Positions 7,937 through 17,800 of a DNA stretch of 64,000 bases are shown in pieces; positions within the stretch are counted from its first letter, which is position 1; each line of letters opens with the position of its first letter. Under the pieces are notes generated by a model. It did not search any database and was not told where the DNA came from. It saw only the letters and a program-made list of their open reading frames with translations. The translations under genes and the position numbers were made by a program. The DNA is from Fontibacter flavus (lineage in GTDB: Bacteria; Bacteroidota; Bacteroidia; Cytophagales; Cyclobacteriaceae). The stretch is taken from positions 5,839 to 69,838 of the forward strand of contig NZ_JBHLWI010000041.1 in assembly GCF_042432905.1 (NCBI RefSeq), written 5' to 3'.

Positions 7937-9121
7937 ATGAAACATTACTATCATTTTTCACTGATCTCACTAGTTCTATTTTCCTGTGGAAAATCCAAGG
8001 AACAGAAGCTTGAAATTTCTAATAATTTTTCTTTTGAAGTAGTTGATTCTTTAGACTTGAAGATTCTTGGAAATCCCATGTTAATCGATGTAAGTCCGAA
8101 CATGGAAAGCTTTGCTTTTTATGATTTCGCGAGTAGAGAATTTGTATTTACCGATCAATCAGGGGATATTTTTAGTCGATTCTCCAAAAAAGAGGACACT
8201 CCTGATGCTTATGGATTTCTTATCGAATTTCCAGGCTTTTTAAATGACAATCAAGTTGCCCTAGCCGGAATGAAAGGGATATTTATCTATGATTTAGAAG
8301 GGAATATGATTAAAAGACTAGCACATCCTGAGGCTATGGGAGGTGCAGGTTTTATGAGTTTTACTGGAAAGGGAATAGAAACTGTAACGATCAATGGAAA
8401 GCAATTTTTGCTTAGCAAATCTGTCCGAACCAGAAATACTTTTCCTGGAGAACAAAAGTTTTACGATAGCTTCCAGGCTTTGGAACTTATCGATATCGAA
8501 AATGGGAATTTTACTGAAATTGTTCCATTTGAAAAAGGAAGCCAGTTTTTGGATGGGAACGGTTATTTTGAAAGTGATTATGCACCAGCATTTGAGGCTA
8601 CAAAAGAAAAACTTTATATCGCTTTAGGGGGAGAACAGCGGTTAAATATTTATGACTTAAGTTCCGAAGGTGCAAAGTTGGATACAATAGTACTTATAAG
8701 TATTCCTGGTTTTGGAAAATTGCCTATTACTCCAAGATCAGAATTTGCTGAAGGTTCAATAACCATTAAAGGTGATACTCCAGCTATTAGAAATATTCAC
8801 ATTGTAGACGAAAAAATCCTGATCCATTATTATGGAGGTATTCCAGAAGATAAAATGAAAGAATTAGAGGTTCTTTGGAATTCTGGGGATGAGGAGGGAT
8901 CCGAAAGGCTTTACAATCAAGTTGAAAATGAAGTCAATCAAGGGGTTTTAATTTTAGACCAAAATACATTCGAAGTAATTGGAAACCTTGCTTTTCCTGA
9001 CAAAGTTAGGAGAATTGGTTTTGCTTCTGGTGGTGGATTTCTTTGGATGGAAAAAGCTCCAAATGAAGAAGAGGAAGAGGATTTTTTAAGAATTTATAAA
9101 GTGAAATTGGTATCTAATTGA
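7937..9121 (+). CDS. DUF4221-like / propeller-type lipoprotein, hypothetical
   Basis: Predicted exported lipoprotein of 394 residues with signal peptide and lipobox Cys17 (VLFSC). The body is strand-rich with repeated phrases like FVFTDQSGDIFSRF, GIFIYDLEGNMIKRL and GVLILDQNTFEVIG, the kind of repeats seen in propeller proteins; overall it resembles the Bacteroidota DUF4221 family, whose function is unknown. It may be a distant relative of the propeller lipoprotein at 4439-5602. A short acidic run (EEEEEED) lies near the C-terminus. It is flanked by the rpsA terminator and an outer-membrane gene, and seems to stand alone. Recognised from pattern only. Confidence 0.55.
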   Translation: MKHYYHFSLISLVLFSCGKSKEQKLEISNNFSFEVVDSLDLKILGNPMLIDVSPNMESFAFYDFASREFVFTDQSGDIFSRFSKKEDTPDAYGFLIEFPGFLNDNQVALAGMKGIFIYDLEGNMIKRLAHPEAMGGAGFMSFTGKGIETVTINGKQFLLSKSVRTRNTFPGEQKFYDSFQALELIDIENGNFTEIVPFEKGSQFLDGNGYFESDYAPAFEATKEKLYIALGGEQRLNIYDLSSEGAKLDTIVLISIPGFGKLPITPRSEFAEGSITIKGDTPAIRNIHIVDEKILIHYYGGIPEDKMKELEVLWNSGDEEGSERLYNQVENEVNQGVLILDQNTFEVIGNLAFPDKVRRIGFASGGGFLWMEKAPNEEEEEDFLRIYKVKLVSN

Positions 9122-9292
9122 TCAAAGTATGAAATCTTATTTTTTTTATTTTGATCTTGGCTTGATCAGAAGTTTATAATAGGTTCAAACATAAACTTGA
9201 TTCAAATGAATAGGAACTTGTGATTTTAGTTTCCGTACTGTCGCGTTTTCTGTAATTTATTCGTCCAGTTTATAATTGGTCAATCCTTTGTT

Positions 9293-9913
9293 ATGAAAAA
9301 GCTTATTTTTGGAATTTTTATTTTGGTACTGATGCACTCATCATTGATTGCACAAACGGAGTGGAGGATGAAAGCATTTGTTGGGATGTCGGATGCGGCT
9401 TTGTTGGAGAAAGTCAACTTTCTTGGAGGAGCTTCTTATGAAGTGAGTGATTTTTATGATCTGGGATTAAGGATTCAGAGAAAATGGCATCCCAAATGGG
9501 CAGTAGAAACGGGAATTTCTTACAGTTTTGCACAAATTTTAATTTCACCAAATATCCCTCCTGGAACCACATTTCCTATAAACGGCCTTTCGATTATTGA
9601 GGAGTCTACTGATTTTGAAATGTTGAGCTTGCCGGTGTTGGCTTCTTATCAGCTTTTTGATTTTCTGGCTCTCCAAGCAGGACCAATGTTGAACTTTCAG
9701 CTTTCTGATAGCCCAAGCAGCAGACAATCGGGCTTGGGTTATTTGATTGGACTTAGTTTAAGCCATGATTTTGACAAATTTGGATTGTTTTTACAGCCTA
9801 ATTTCAAAAGGCATGCTTCCATTGTTCCATTTGAACAGAATTATAGAAGGTTGACGGAGTTTGGGCTGCAGTTTGGTTTAGCTTATAAATTAAGTTCTTC
9901 TAGGATGAAGTAA
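9293..9913 (+). CDS. Porin-family outer-membrane beta-barrel protein
   Basis: Predicted small outer-membrane barrel of 206 residues. The signal peptide (residues 1-20, ending SLIAQ) is followed by strand patterns such as WRMKAFVGM, YDLGLRIQRKWHPKWAVETGISYSF, LSLPVLASYQLF and FGLQFGLAYKL. This matches the generic Bacteroidota outer-membrane protein beta-barrel domain (PF13568-like). No ligand can be inferred. It is convergent with the molybdenum hydroxylase operon. Confidence 0.7.
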   Translation: MKKLIFGIFILVLMHSSLIAQTEWRMKAFVGMSDAALLEKVNFLGGASYEVSDFYDLGLRIQRKWHPKWAVETGISYSFAQILISPNIPPGTTFPINGLSIIEESTDFEMLSLPVLASYQLFDFLALQAGPMLNFQLSDSPSSRQSGLGYLIGLSLSHDFDKFGLFLQPNFKRHASIVPFEQNYRRLTEFGLQFGLAYKLSSSRMK

Positions 9914-10010
9914 GGTTTGATCCACTGCTTTGGTAAATCAGTTATGGGTATGGAAAAAATGAAAAGGTTTTCTGGGTTGGTTTTTGGAGTTTATTTCCTC
10001 CTTTCTTTTT

Positions 10011-12233
10011 CTACCAGTCAACCTTTTCTGCTGTAATCGGCAATTCCCTAACCCTTGTTCCAGTACAATCAAATACAGCATTGGCAATGGCTGCCGCCAC
10101 AGGCCCTTGTGCCGCCTCCCCAGCCCCCAAAGGTGGGAGTTCAGGCCGGTTGATGACATGTACTTCGACTCCAGGTACATCTTTGGCCCGCAGAATCGGA
10201 TAACTGTTCCAATCTTTACTTAATATTCCATTTTCATCATACTTGACTGATTCCAACAAGGTCCAACTGGCAGATTGGATCATGCCCCCTTCAGTTTGAT
10301 TGATCAGTCCATCTGGATTGATGCACTGTCCGGCTTCAATCACACCGACCATTTTGTTCAATTTGAAAGCCTCTTTTTCTGGGACTTTTTCCACTTCTGC
10401 CATCACAGCAAAATAGGCAGCGGAGTTTTTGTATTTGGCAAAGGCAATTCCATACCCTTTGTCCCCTGATCGCTCCAGGGCATTCCAGTTGGTCTTTGAT
10501 TTCAATTCCTCCAAAACAGCGATAGCCCTTTCATCCTTCAGGTTGTTGATCCGGAATGTGAACGGATCAATGCCAGAAGCCTCAGCCAGTTCATCCATAA
10601 AAGATTCCAAAGCAAAAATATTGGCGTATGCACCTAAGCCCCTCAATGCAGAGGTTCTTAAGGGGCCATCATAATTATACAAGCGCAACCTGTGATCGGG
10701 TATATCATATATAGGTGTCGCATTCCTATAGGCCCCACCCGAATATCCTCCTTTTGAGAAAGCAAAAGACTTTTCTAAATGTCTTGCAGCTATAAAGTTT
10801 CCAGCTTCACCCCTTGGCCTTGTGCTGTGGGAATCAGACCAGATTTGGCTGTCCCAGGCCTCGATCTTCCCGTCCTGAGAAACTCCAGCTTCCAATTCCA
10901 TGATCATTGCAGAACCATATGGTTCCCATTGGTGCTCATCTTCCCTCATCCATTGCAGACGGACGTGTTTCCCCGGTAGCTGTTTTGCAATCAGGGCTGC
11001 TTCAGCGGAGACATCGTCTGCACCATTATGACCATAACAACCTGAACCAGGTATGCCAATGCAACGGATTTTTTCCTGATCCATTTGGAAAAGGTCAGTT
11101 AATGTGCTTTGCAAAGGATACACTCCCTGGGTAGGTGACCAGACGGTAAGTTGCTCATTCTCCCATAGGGCCACAGCACAGGAGGGACCAGCTGACCCAT
11201 GCATGTGGTATGGCCTTTGGTAAGTTGAGCGTATTTTTATCTTAGAAGAATTGATGGTTGGACTAATTTTGGAGCTGTCTTCGACCATGAGCGCCTTGCC
11301 TTGTTTTGCCTTCATGTCCGTGAAGAGCTTATCAGGAGTAATCTTGATTGGTTCCTCTTCCCATTCTGTTTCTGCCCTCAGCTTTTCTAAACCTTTAATG
11401 GCCTGATATTCTCTTTTTGCGATTACTGCGATGAAGTTTCCATCTTGGATCACCTTGATTATCCCCTCTAGTGATTCAATTGAGGCGATATTGATTTTTT
11501 TGATTTTTGCATGATAAGTAGGAGGGTGTAAAACCCTGGCATGAACCATTTCGGGGAATCTCAGGTCATGGATAAAATGCTGTTTTCCCATCACAAGATT
11601 TTTGATATCCTCTCTTGGGATGGGCTTTCCCACATATTTGTATTGGTCAAAATCCAAAAGAGGTGCTTCTTCTGTAATATTTTTGGTGAAATACTGGCCG
11701 TCAACCAATTCCCAGTAAGTGATTTTGTTGTTTTCAGTATCTTGGATCAAGCCATCTTTTACTGTCAATTTAGAATAATCCTTATTCCATTTTTCTGCCG
11801 CCAATTGTTTTAAAAAATGCTTAGCCTCTGCTGCTGCCCTTCTTATGGCAATGCCACTTCCTTCGATGGAATTGCTACCTGAAGTATAGCCTTCATTGGC
11901 TGTTTGTCCGGTATCCCCATTGATGATATGACATCTTTTCAGATCCACCTCAAGTTCGTCTGCGGCCATCTGCATCAGTGCAGTACGGATTCCTTGTCCC
12001 AGTTCTTTCTTTCCTGTCAATATGGTTACATGTCCATTGGCGTCTAACCTGATCCAAGAATCAATCAAATCTCTACCCGCATGAGGCCTTTCAGGTATTC
12101 CGGTGTATTCATCTAAAAAAGTCTTGTTTTCTTCAATTGGGCTGCATTGGAGGAAAGGAAACAGATTGAAGCCGATCAACAAATGGCCAGTTGTTTTCAG
12201 GAAGTCCCTTCTATTTGTATACTGAAATTTCAT
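10011..12233 (-). CDS. iorB: Molybdopterin-binding subunit of isoquinoline 1-oxidoreductase-type hydroxylase
   Basis: Large catalytic subunit (740 residues) of the xanthine oxidase superfamily, in the IorB branch, which hydroxylates N-heterocycles or aldehydes using a molybdopterin-cytosine-dinucleotide cofactor. The N-terminus carries a twin-arginine signal (NRRDFLKTTG) that ends in a Cys (FLQC), so export in a folded state and perhaps lipidation are likely. Family features seen include TGKKELGQGIRTALMQMAADEL, RGLGAYANIFALESFMDELA and the C-terminal PPLGAGEAAQGPVAAAIANAVFDCTG segment with the catalytic Glu. It follows the 2Fe-2S subunit gene after 3 bases. No FAD subunit is encoded, consistent with the IorAB type, where a cytochrome c accepts the electrons. 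Substrate unknown. Confidence 0.9.
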   Translation of the reverse strand: MKFQYTNRRDFLKTTGHLLIGFNLFPFLQCSPIEENKTFLDEYTGIPERPHAGRDLIDSWIRLDANGHVTILTGKKELGQGIRTALMQMAADELEVDLKRCHIINGDTGQTANEGYTSGSNSIEGSGIAIRRAAAEAKHFLKQLAAEKWNKDYSKLTVKDGLIQDTENNKITYWELVDGQYFTKNITEEAPLLDFDQYKYVGKPIPREDIKNLVMGKQHFIHDLRFPEMVHARVLHPPTYHAKIKKINIASIESLEGIIKVIQDGNFIAVIAKREYQAIKGLEKLRAETEWEEEPIKITPDKLFTDMKAKQGKALMVEDSSKISPTINSSKIKIRSTYQRPYHMHGSAGPSCAVALWENEQLTVWSPTQGVYPLQSTLTDLFQMDQEKIRCIGIPGSGCYGHNGADDVSAEAALIAKQLPGKHVRLQWMREDEHQWEPYGSAMIMELEAGVSQDGKIEAWDSQIWSDSHSTRPRGEAGNFIAARHLEKSFAFSKGGYSGGAYRNATPIYDIPDHRLRLYNYDGPLRTSALRGLGAYANIFALESFMDELAEASGIDPFTFRINNLKDERAIAVLEELKSKTNWNALERSGDKGYGIAFAKYKNSAAYFAVMAEVEKVPEKEAFKLNKMVGVIEAGQCINPDGLINQTEGGMIQSASWTLLESVKYDENGILSKDWNSYPILRAKDVPGVEVHVINRPELPPLGAGEAAQGPVAAAIANAVFDCTGTRVRELPITAEKVDW

Positions 12234-12236
12234 GGC

Positions 12237-12713
12237 TTATAAGTTTGAGGAATTTGCTGCTGCTTTCTTTACTGCTTTGATAAACCGACTATGTGTACCG
12301 CATCTGCAAATGATTTTGTGTAGCGCTTCTCTGATTTCCGACTCTGTGGGATTTTTGTTTTTTCTGAGAAGATCGAGGGCGGCAATCAACATGCCGTTCA
12401 CACAATAGCCACATTGGGCTGCCTGTTCTTCAAAAAAAGATTGTTGTAAAGGATGAAGTTTGTTGTCATTGATGGACAAATTTTCGATCGTTTCTATTTT
12501 TTGTCCTTCAAATTGGCCCGAGGGGATTCTGCAGGTATAGGTAGCAGTCCCTTCTATCATCACCATACAGGCGCCACATTGGTGAAGACCACATCCGAAT
12601 TTGGGCCCATTGAGCCCAAAGTCTTCTCTTAACACATAAAGTAAAGGCTCCTCGGGATCAACTTCTACTGTTTTTTTCCTGCCATTAACTTCTAATTCTA
12701 TCTTCTTCATCAT
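12237..12713 (-). CDS. iorA: 2Fe-2S subunit of isoquinoline 1-oxidoreductase-type hydroxylase
   Basis: Small electron-transfer subunit (158 residues) carrying two [2Fe-2S] clusters. The N-terminal ferredoxin domain has the CGLHQCGACMV motif with a later Cys in TYTCRIP, and the C-terminal domain has CGYCVNGM and CRCGTHSR, which is the complete type I / type II cluster set of the family. It has no signal peptide of its own and so would be exported together with the Tat-tagged large subunit. First gene of the two-gene operon with iorB. Start at 12713 or 12710 (MMKK); either is possible. Confidence 0.93.
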   Translation of the reverse strand: MMKKIELEVNGRKKTVEVDPEEPLLYVLREDFGLNGPKFGCGLHQCGACMVMIEGTATYTCRIPSGQFEGQKIETIENLSINDNKLHPLQQSFFEEQAAQCGYCVNGMLIAALDLLRKNKNPTESEIREALHKIICRCGTHSRFIKAVKKAAANSSNL

Positions 12714-12859
12714 CGTGAAAGAAAAATGTTGAATCTATAAGCTAATAAATTTCAATGCGAATTCCAATCAGAAGGAGTTTACGAATGCAATTTGAAGATT
12801 AAATTAAGGTATCCGGAAACTAAGACATATATGTCAAAATACAGTAACATTTAGATTAA

Positions 12860-13030
12860 TAAAGCATGTCCTAAGGCTACTTTTTTAAGGCTCCATTGGA
12901 CCTGTTAGTTAGGGAGCTTCTTAAGCGGGCCTGTCTTCTGTGCATCCAAAGTAGGTTTTTCTGCTGGAGCATGCCAGGCCTGTCAGCTTGGCTATGTCAG
13001 GCGGGATCTAACCGCTTTCATAGGTTTGCT
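12860..13030. repeat. GC-rich structured intergenic island, possible MITE or ncRNA
   Basis: About 170 bases of clearly higher GC than both flanks and no credible protein. It holds several small stems: GCCTG...CAGGC (about 12978-13001), GCGG...CCGC near 13001-13015, and related AGCATG(T/C)CC words at both ends. The ends share TAAAGCA in inverted orientation. It sits just beyond the terminator of tRNA-Cys. It could be a non-autonomous mobile repeat or an RNA gene; I cannot tell which. Confidence 0.4.
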
Positions 13031-13036
13031 TTAAAT

Positions 13037-13064
13037 AAAAAAAGCATCTCTTGTGAAGATGCTT
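13037..13064 (-). terminator. Rho-independent terminator of tRNA-Cys
   Basis: Read on the minus strand, AAGCATCT / AGATGCTT forms an 8-base stem with a 7-base loop followed by a run of T, starting about 7 bases after the tRNA 3' end. Confidence 0.85.
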
Positions 13065-13070
13065 ATAAGG

Positions 13071-13142
13071 AGGTCGCGAGCGGATTCGAACCGCTGTACA
13101 AGGTTTTGCAGACCTCTGCCTAGCCGCTCGGCCACGCGACCC
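13071..13142 (-). tRNA. tRNA-Cys (anticodon GCA)
   Basis: A full cloverleaf can be folded: acceptor GGTCGCG with CGCGACC, D stem GCC/GGC, anticodon stem AGGT/ACCT with loop CTGCAAA giving anticodon GCA, and T arm AGCGG-TTCGAAT-CCGCT. The discriminator base is U, as expected for tRNA-Cys. The 3' CCA is not encoded. A terminator follows directly. Confidence 0.96.
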
Positions 13143-13435
13143 TGTCTGAATCGGAATGCAAATGTAGAAATTCTGATCTTTTTTACAAAAGATAGACTAA
13201 AAATTATCTTTAAACAATCAGAGTAATTTATAAAAACCATCAATAATATTTATTCCAATGTGAGGAGACAATCCAGTCAGGTCTTGACATAGCGCAGAAT
13301 ATCCGAAGATTATTTTATTTATAATGATTCTAAATTGATTTTAAACTCTTAGAACCTGATGTAAATGATTTAAAATCAGTGTATTATTATTGTCGTATCT
13401 CTTTTTTTTCAATACTTGTTTGAGTTTGTGTTAAG
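13143..13435. other. AT-rich spacer between tRNA-Cys and the Act operon, no gene seen
   Basis: Roughly 290 bases with no reading frame or hairpin that I would defend. Its right end leads into the promoter of the respiratory cluster. Confidence 0.5.
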
Positions 13436-13466
13436 TTTGAAAAATAGAATCGGGGTAGTACATTTG
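13436..13466 (+). promoter_or_regulatory. Promoter of the act-cox respiratory cluster
   Basis: TTTG (13436-13439), 19-base spacer, TACATTTG (13459-13466): an exact match to the Bacteroidota housekeeping promoter (TTTG-N17-23-TAnnTTTG), 47 bases upstream of actA. Confidence 0.8.
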
Positions 13467-13513
13467 CAGTGTTTATTAAAAACTTGCACCAAACTGTTTA
13501 ATAAGTAATAAAT

Positions 13514-14773
13514 ATGTCGATCAAGCGCTCATTAACAAGTGTTCCTTTGAGGTTAAGCACCCTGGCGATGCTGTTCTTCCTACTATTAGGAACACAGGTC
13601 TACGCGGCTAATCCCGAGGTTTCTGACAGCGAAGAAGCAATTTCGGCTGGAAAGTCAGTTTTCAATGCCAATTGTAAAACTTGCCACCAATTAGACCGAA
13701 AGGCTGTAGGTCCAGCATTAAGAGGACTTACAGACCGTCGTTCTATTGACTGGGCTAAGAAATTCATCCGTAACTCACAAGCGTTAATTGCATCCGGTGA
13801 TGCAGATGCTGTCGGTATTTACAATGAATTCAACCAACTCGTAATGCCAAACCATGAGTTCCTATCAGATGATGATGTGATGAACTTATTGGCTTACATC
13901 GAGTATGGGGATAAAGCTGATCCTGCGGCTGCGGCAGCAACCGGTGACGGAGCTCAGGTAGCAGGTGGAGGCGCCGGTATTCCAAGTGAATACTTGACCA
14001 TTATTCTCGGTGTTCTGGTTTTGGTTTTATTGTTGATATTAATCGTGTTGGGATTGATTATTTCTATCCTGACCAAATACCTGAAAAATCAACAACTTGA
14101 TGCCGAAGATGAAGAGTTCATCAATCAGAAATCAGATTTCAAGAAATTATTCAGATCTGATGCTTTTGTCATTATTATTACCACTCTGGTAATTGCCCTG
14201 GTAGCTAAAACAGCCATAGACGAGCTTTACACTGTAGGTGTTCAACAAGGTTATGCGCCTAAGCAGCCTATTGCATTTTCTCATCAACTCCACGCTGGAC
14301 AATATGAGATCGAATGTCAGTATTGCCACACTGGCGTTGAACTGGGTAAGTCAGCCAATATTCCTTCTGCCAATATTTGTATGAACTGTCATGCCCACAT
14401 TCAAAATGTAGGTGGTCAGGAGGGCATTTCTCCGGAAATTGCCAAAATTTATGCAGCTGTTGATAATAATCAACCTATTGAATGGGTAAGAGTTCACAAC
14501 CTTCCGGACCTTTCTTATTTCAACCATGCGCAGCACGTAGCTGTAGGTGGTGTAGAATGTCAGACATGTCATGGACCAATCGAAGAGATGGAAGTTGTTT
14601 ATCAGCATAGTTCATTGACTATGGGATGGTGTATCGACTGTCACAGACAGACTGATATCAAATCACAGGGCAACGAATACTATGATAAATTGGTGCAATT
14701 ACACAGCGGTTCCAAAGATGCTTTGAAAGTGAAAGACATCGGTGGTTTGGAATGTGCTAAGTGCCACTATTAA
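13514..14773 (+). CDS. actA: Alternative complex III subunit A, multiheme cytochrome c
   Basis: Heme-bearing periplasmic subunit (419 residues) of the quinol:cytochrome c oxidoreductase called alternative complex III (ACIII). After a signal peptide (to about 31, VYAAN) comes a monoheme cytochrome c domain (CKTCH, about residue 55), one or two membrane segments (about 160-187 and 215-235), then a multiheme domain with CQYCH, CMNCH, CQTCH, CIDCH and a terminal CAKCH. That is six CXXCH motifs. The described Rhodothermus protein is a pentaheme subunit, so the N-terminal monoheme domain looks like an additional module. First gene of actABCDEF; its product passes electrons from ActB towards the oxidase. 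Starts 47 bases after a consensus promoter. Confidence 0.92.
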   Translation: MSIKRSLTSVPLRLSTLAMLFFLLLGTQVYAANPEVSDSEEAISAGKSVFNANCKTCHQLDRKAVGPALRGLTDRRSIDWAKKFIRNSQALIASGDADAVGIYNEFNQLVMPNHEFLSDDDVMNLLAYIEYGDKADPAAAAATGDGAQVAGGGAGIPSEYLTIILGVLVLVLLLILIVLGLIISILTKYLKNQQLDAEDEEFINQKSDFKKLFRSDAFVIIITTLVIALVAKTAIDELYTVGVQQGYAPKQPIAFSHQLHAGQYEIECQYCHTGVELGKSANIPSANICMNCHAHIQNVGGQEGISPEIAKIYAAVDNNQPIEWVRVHNLPDLSYFNHAQHVAVGGVECQTCHGPIEEMEVVYQHSSLTMGWCIDCHRQTDIKSQGNEYYDKLVQLHSGSKDALKVKDIGGLECAKCHY

Positions 14774-14811
14774 TTTAAATCAATTCAGAACTTACTTTTC
14801 TTGAATATACA

Positions 14812-17800
14812 ATGAAAGAAAATAAAAAGACCTATTGGAAAGGGTTAGAAGAACTGACAAACGATGAGACGTTTGTTAAAAATGCTGAAAGAGAGTTTCC
14901 TGAGGGTCCATCAAACCTTGATGGTTCCTCCAGAAGGGACTTCCTTAAATTAATGGGCTTTAGTTTGGCAGCTGCTTCCTTGGCGGCTTGTGAGGCTCCA
15001 GTAAGAAAGGCTATTCCTTATGTCAACAAACCAGTTGACATCAACCCTTCAATTCCTAATTATTATGCATCTACTTTTGCCTCAGGGGGTGATTATGCAT
15101 CTATCGTGGTAAAAACTAGAGAAGGTAGACCTATCAAAATCGATGGTAATGAGCTTTCACCAATCACAAAAGGTGGAACAAATGCTATCGTGGAGGCTTC
15201 TGTACTTTCCCTTTATGATAAACAAAGATTAGCCGGTCCTCATATCAATGGAGAAAAGTCTGATTGGGCAACCTTAGATGCTGAAGTGAAGTCTAAGTTG
15301 GCATCTGCGGGTTCGGTTAAGATTGTGACCAACACCATTTTATCCCCATCTACGGAAAAAGCATTAGCGCAATTCGCTGAGGTTTTTGGTGGTGCTGAAA
15401 TTGTTACTTACGATCCATCTTCTACCTATGGTATCACGAAGGCAGCAGAGCTTACTTACGGTACAGCCATGCTTCCAACGTATGATTTCTCCAAAGCAAA
15501 CGTTATCGTTAGCTTTGGTGCTGACTTTTTAGGGACATGGATCTCTCCAATTGAATTTGCAAAACAATACGGACAAGGCAGAAAAATCACCAAAGAGAAG
15601 CCTGTCATGTCCAGACATTTTCAGTTTGAATCCAACCTTTCTTTGACAGGTGCAAATGCTGATTACAGAACACCTATCAAACCTTCTCAGAGTGGTTTAG
15701 CTATTTTGGCATTATATAACGCAATTGCAAAACAAGCTGGTGCTTCTACTGTTTCGGGAGCTGCTGTTGAAGTAACATACCTTGACAAAGCGGCTAAAGA
15801 ACTTTGGGCAAACAGAGGAAAATCTATTGTTGTTTCAGGATCAAACGATCCAAATGTCCAAGTGGTGATCAATGCCATCAATGATTTGCTTGAAAACAAT
15901 GGCGCTACAGTAGACTTTTCAAAGCCATCTCACTTCAGAAAAGGTGATGATGCCAAAATGAATCAGTTTGTTGCTGATTTGAAAGCTGGAAGAGTTGGAG
16001 GAGTTGTATTCTACAACTGTAATCCAGTTTATGATTTTGCTAAAGGTGCCGAACTTGCTGAGGGTATAGCTAAAGCTAAATTCTCTTTGGCAACTAACTT
16101 GACCATGGATGAAACATCTTCTTTGGTACAGTACGCTGCCCCAGATCATCATTACTTAGAATCTTGGAATGATTTTAATCCAAGAAAAGGAGAGTACAGT
16201 TTGTCTCAACCTACTATTTCTCCTTTGTTTGACACCAGACAAGCACAGGAATCCTTCTTGATTTGGGCTGGAAATACAACAAATTATTACGATTTCCTAC
16301 AGGAGAACTGGAACGCAAGCCTATTCGGTACTCAATCCGAAATCAGCAATTTCCAAGAATTCTGGGATAGATCTTTGTTCAATGGAGTTTATTCCCTAAC
16401 AGGTGAGTCTACCCCAGTAGTAGGTTCAGCTGATGTAGCTTCGGCTGCAGCTGCTATTGGAAAAAGCTATAAAGCAGAAAGTTCTGCTGTTGAATTGGTA
16501 GTTTATACTAAAGTTGGTATTGGAACTGGAGCGTATTCTAACAACCCTTGGTTGCATGAAATGTCCGATCCTATTTCAAAAGCTACTTGGGATAACTATT
16601 TAACTGTATCTCAAAAATGGGCCAATGATAATGGTCTTAAAATGTTTGAAGGTGCAACTCAGAAAGCCAAAATCACAGTAGGTGATAAATCCTTGATCGT
16701 TCCAGTTTTGGTTCAGCCTGGACAGGCTAACGAAACAGTTGGTTTGGCTCTTGGTTATGGCCGAACTAAAGCCGGTAGGGTAGCTAATGGTGTAGGTGTT
16801 AATGCTTACGAATTGTTAGATAGCTCTAAAGGATTCGTAAATTACGACGTGACAGAAGGTGTAAGTATTGAACTTACTTCTGATACATACAAAATTGCTC
16901 AAACGCAAACTCATCAGACCTATATGGGACGTGAGTTTGTCATCCAGGAAGCTACCTTAGGGGAATACAAAGAAGATGCTTCTGCAGGAAGATACAGACC
17001 ACAGATTTACAAAGAAGGTGAATTTGTAAAACCATCTAAAATTTCATTGTGGAAAGGTCATCAATATAGCCAACATCACTGGGGTCTTGCGATTGACATG
17101 AACTCTTGTATTGGTTGTGGTGCTTGTACCGTTGCCTGTCAAGTTGAAAACAACGTAGCTGTTGTGGGTAAGCAAGAGGTTCTCAATAGAAGAGAGATGG
17201 CTTGGATCAGAATTGACCGCTATTACAGTTCTCCAGAGGGAGCAAGCTCCAATAAAGAACTTGAAATGGCTGCTGATAATCCAGAAGTTACTTTCCAGCC
17301 GATGATGTGTCAGCACTGTAACAACGCTCCTTGTGAGACTGTATGCCCTGTAGCTGCTACAACACACTCTTCCGAGGGTCTTAACCAAATGACTTATAAC
17401 AGATGTATCGGTACAAGATATTGTGCAAACAACTGCCCTTATAAAGTAAGAAGGTTCAACTGGTTCAAATATCATGATAACAAGGATTTTGCGTCTGTTA
17501 ATATGGCTCAAAATGATGACTTGGGTAAAATGGTATTGAATCCGGATGTAACGGTAAGAGCGAGAGGAGTCATAGAAAAATGCTCTATGTGTGTTCAGAG
17601 AATCCAAGCTGGTAAACTGACTGCTAAGAAAGAAGGCAGAAAGGTTCAGGATGGAGACATCAACACTGCTTGTGCGACTGCTTGTCCTACCAATGCAATT
17701 GTATTCGGTGATATGAATGATCCTAACAGTAAGATCACTCAAATGCTCAAAATTCAGGAAGATACTACTTCAGCGATCAAAGAAGTAAATGAAGAAAGAG

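Noticed and set aside
9122..9200. GATC-containing repeats after the propeller-like gene, considered as a terminator
   Set aside because: Arms are short and the T-run is inside the loop, so no convincing hairpin forms.
12896..13123. 75-codon plus-strand frame running through the GC-rich island into tRNA-Cys
   Set aside because: It reads through the tRNA terminator and gene and has no plausible start or domain.
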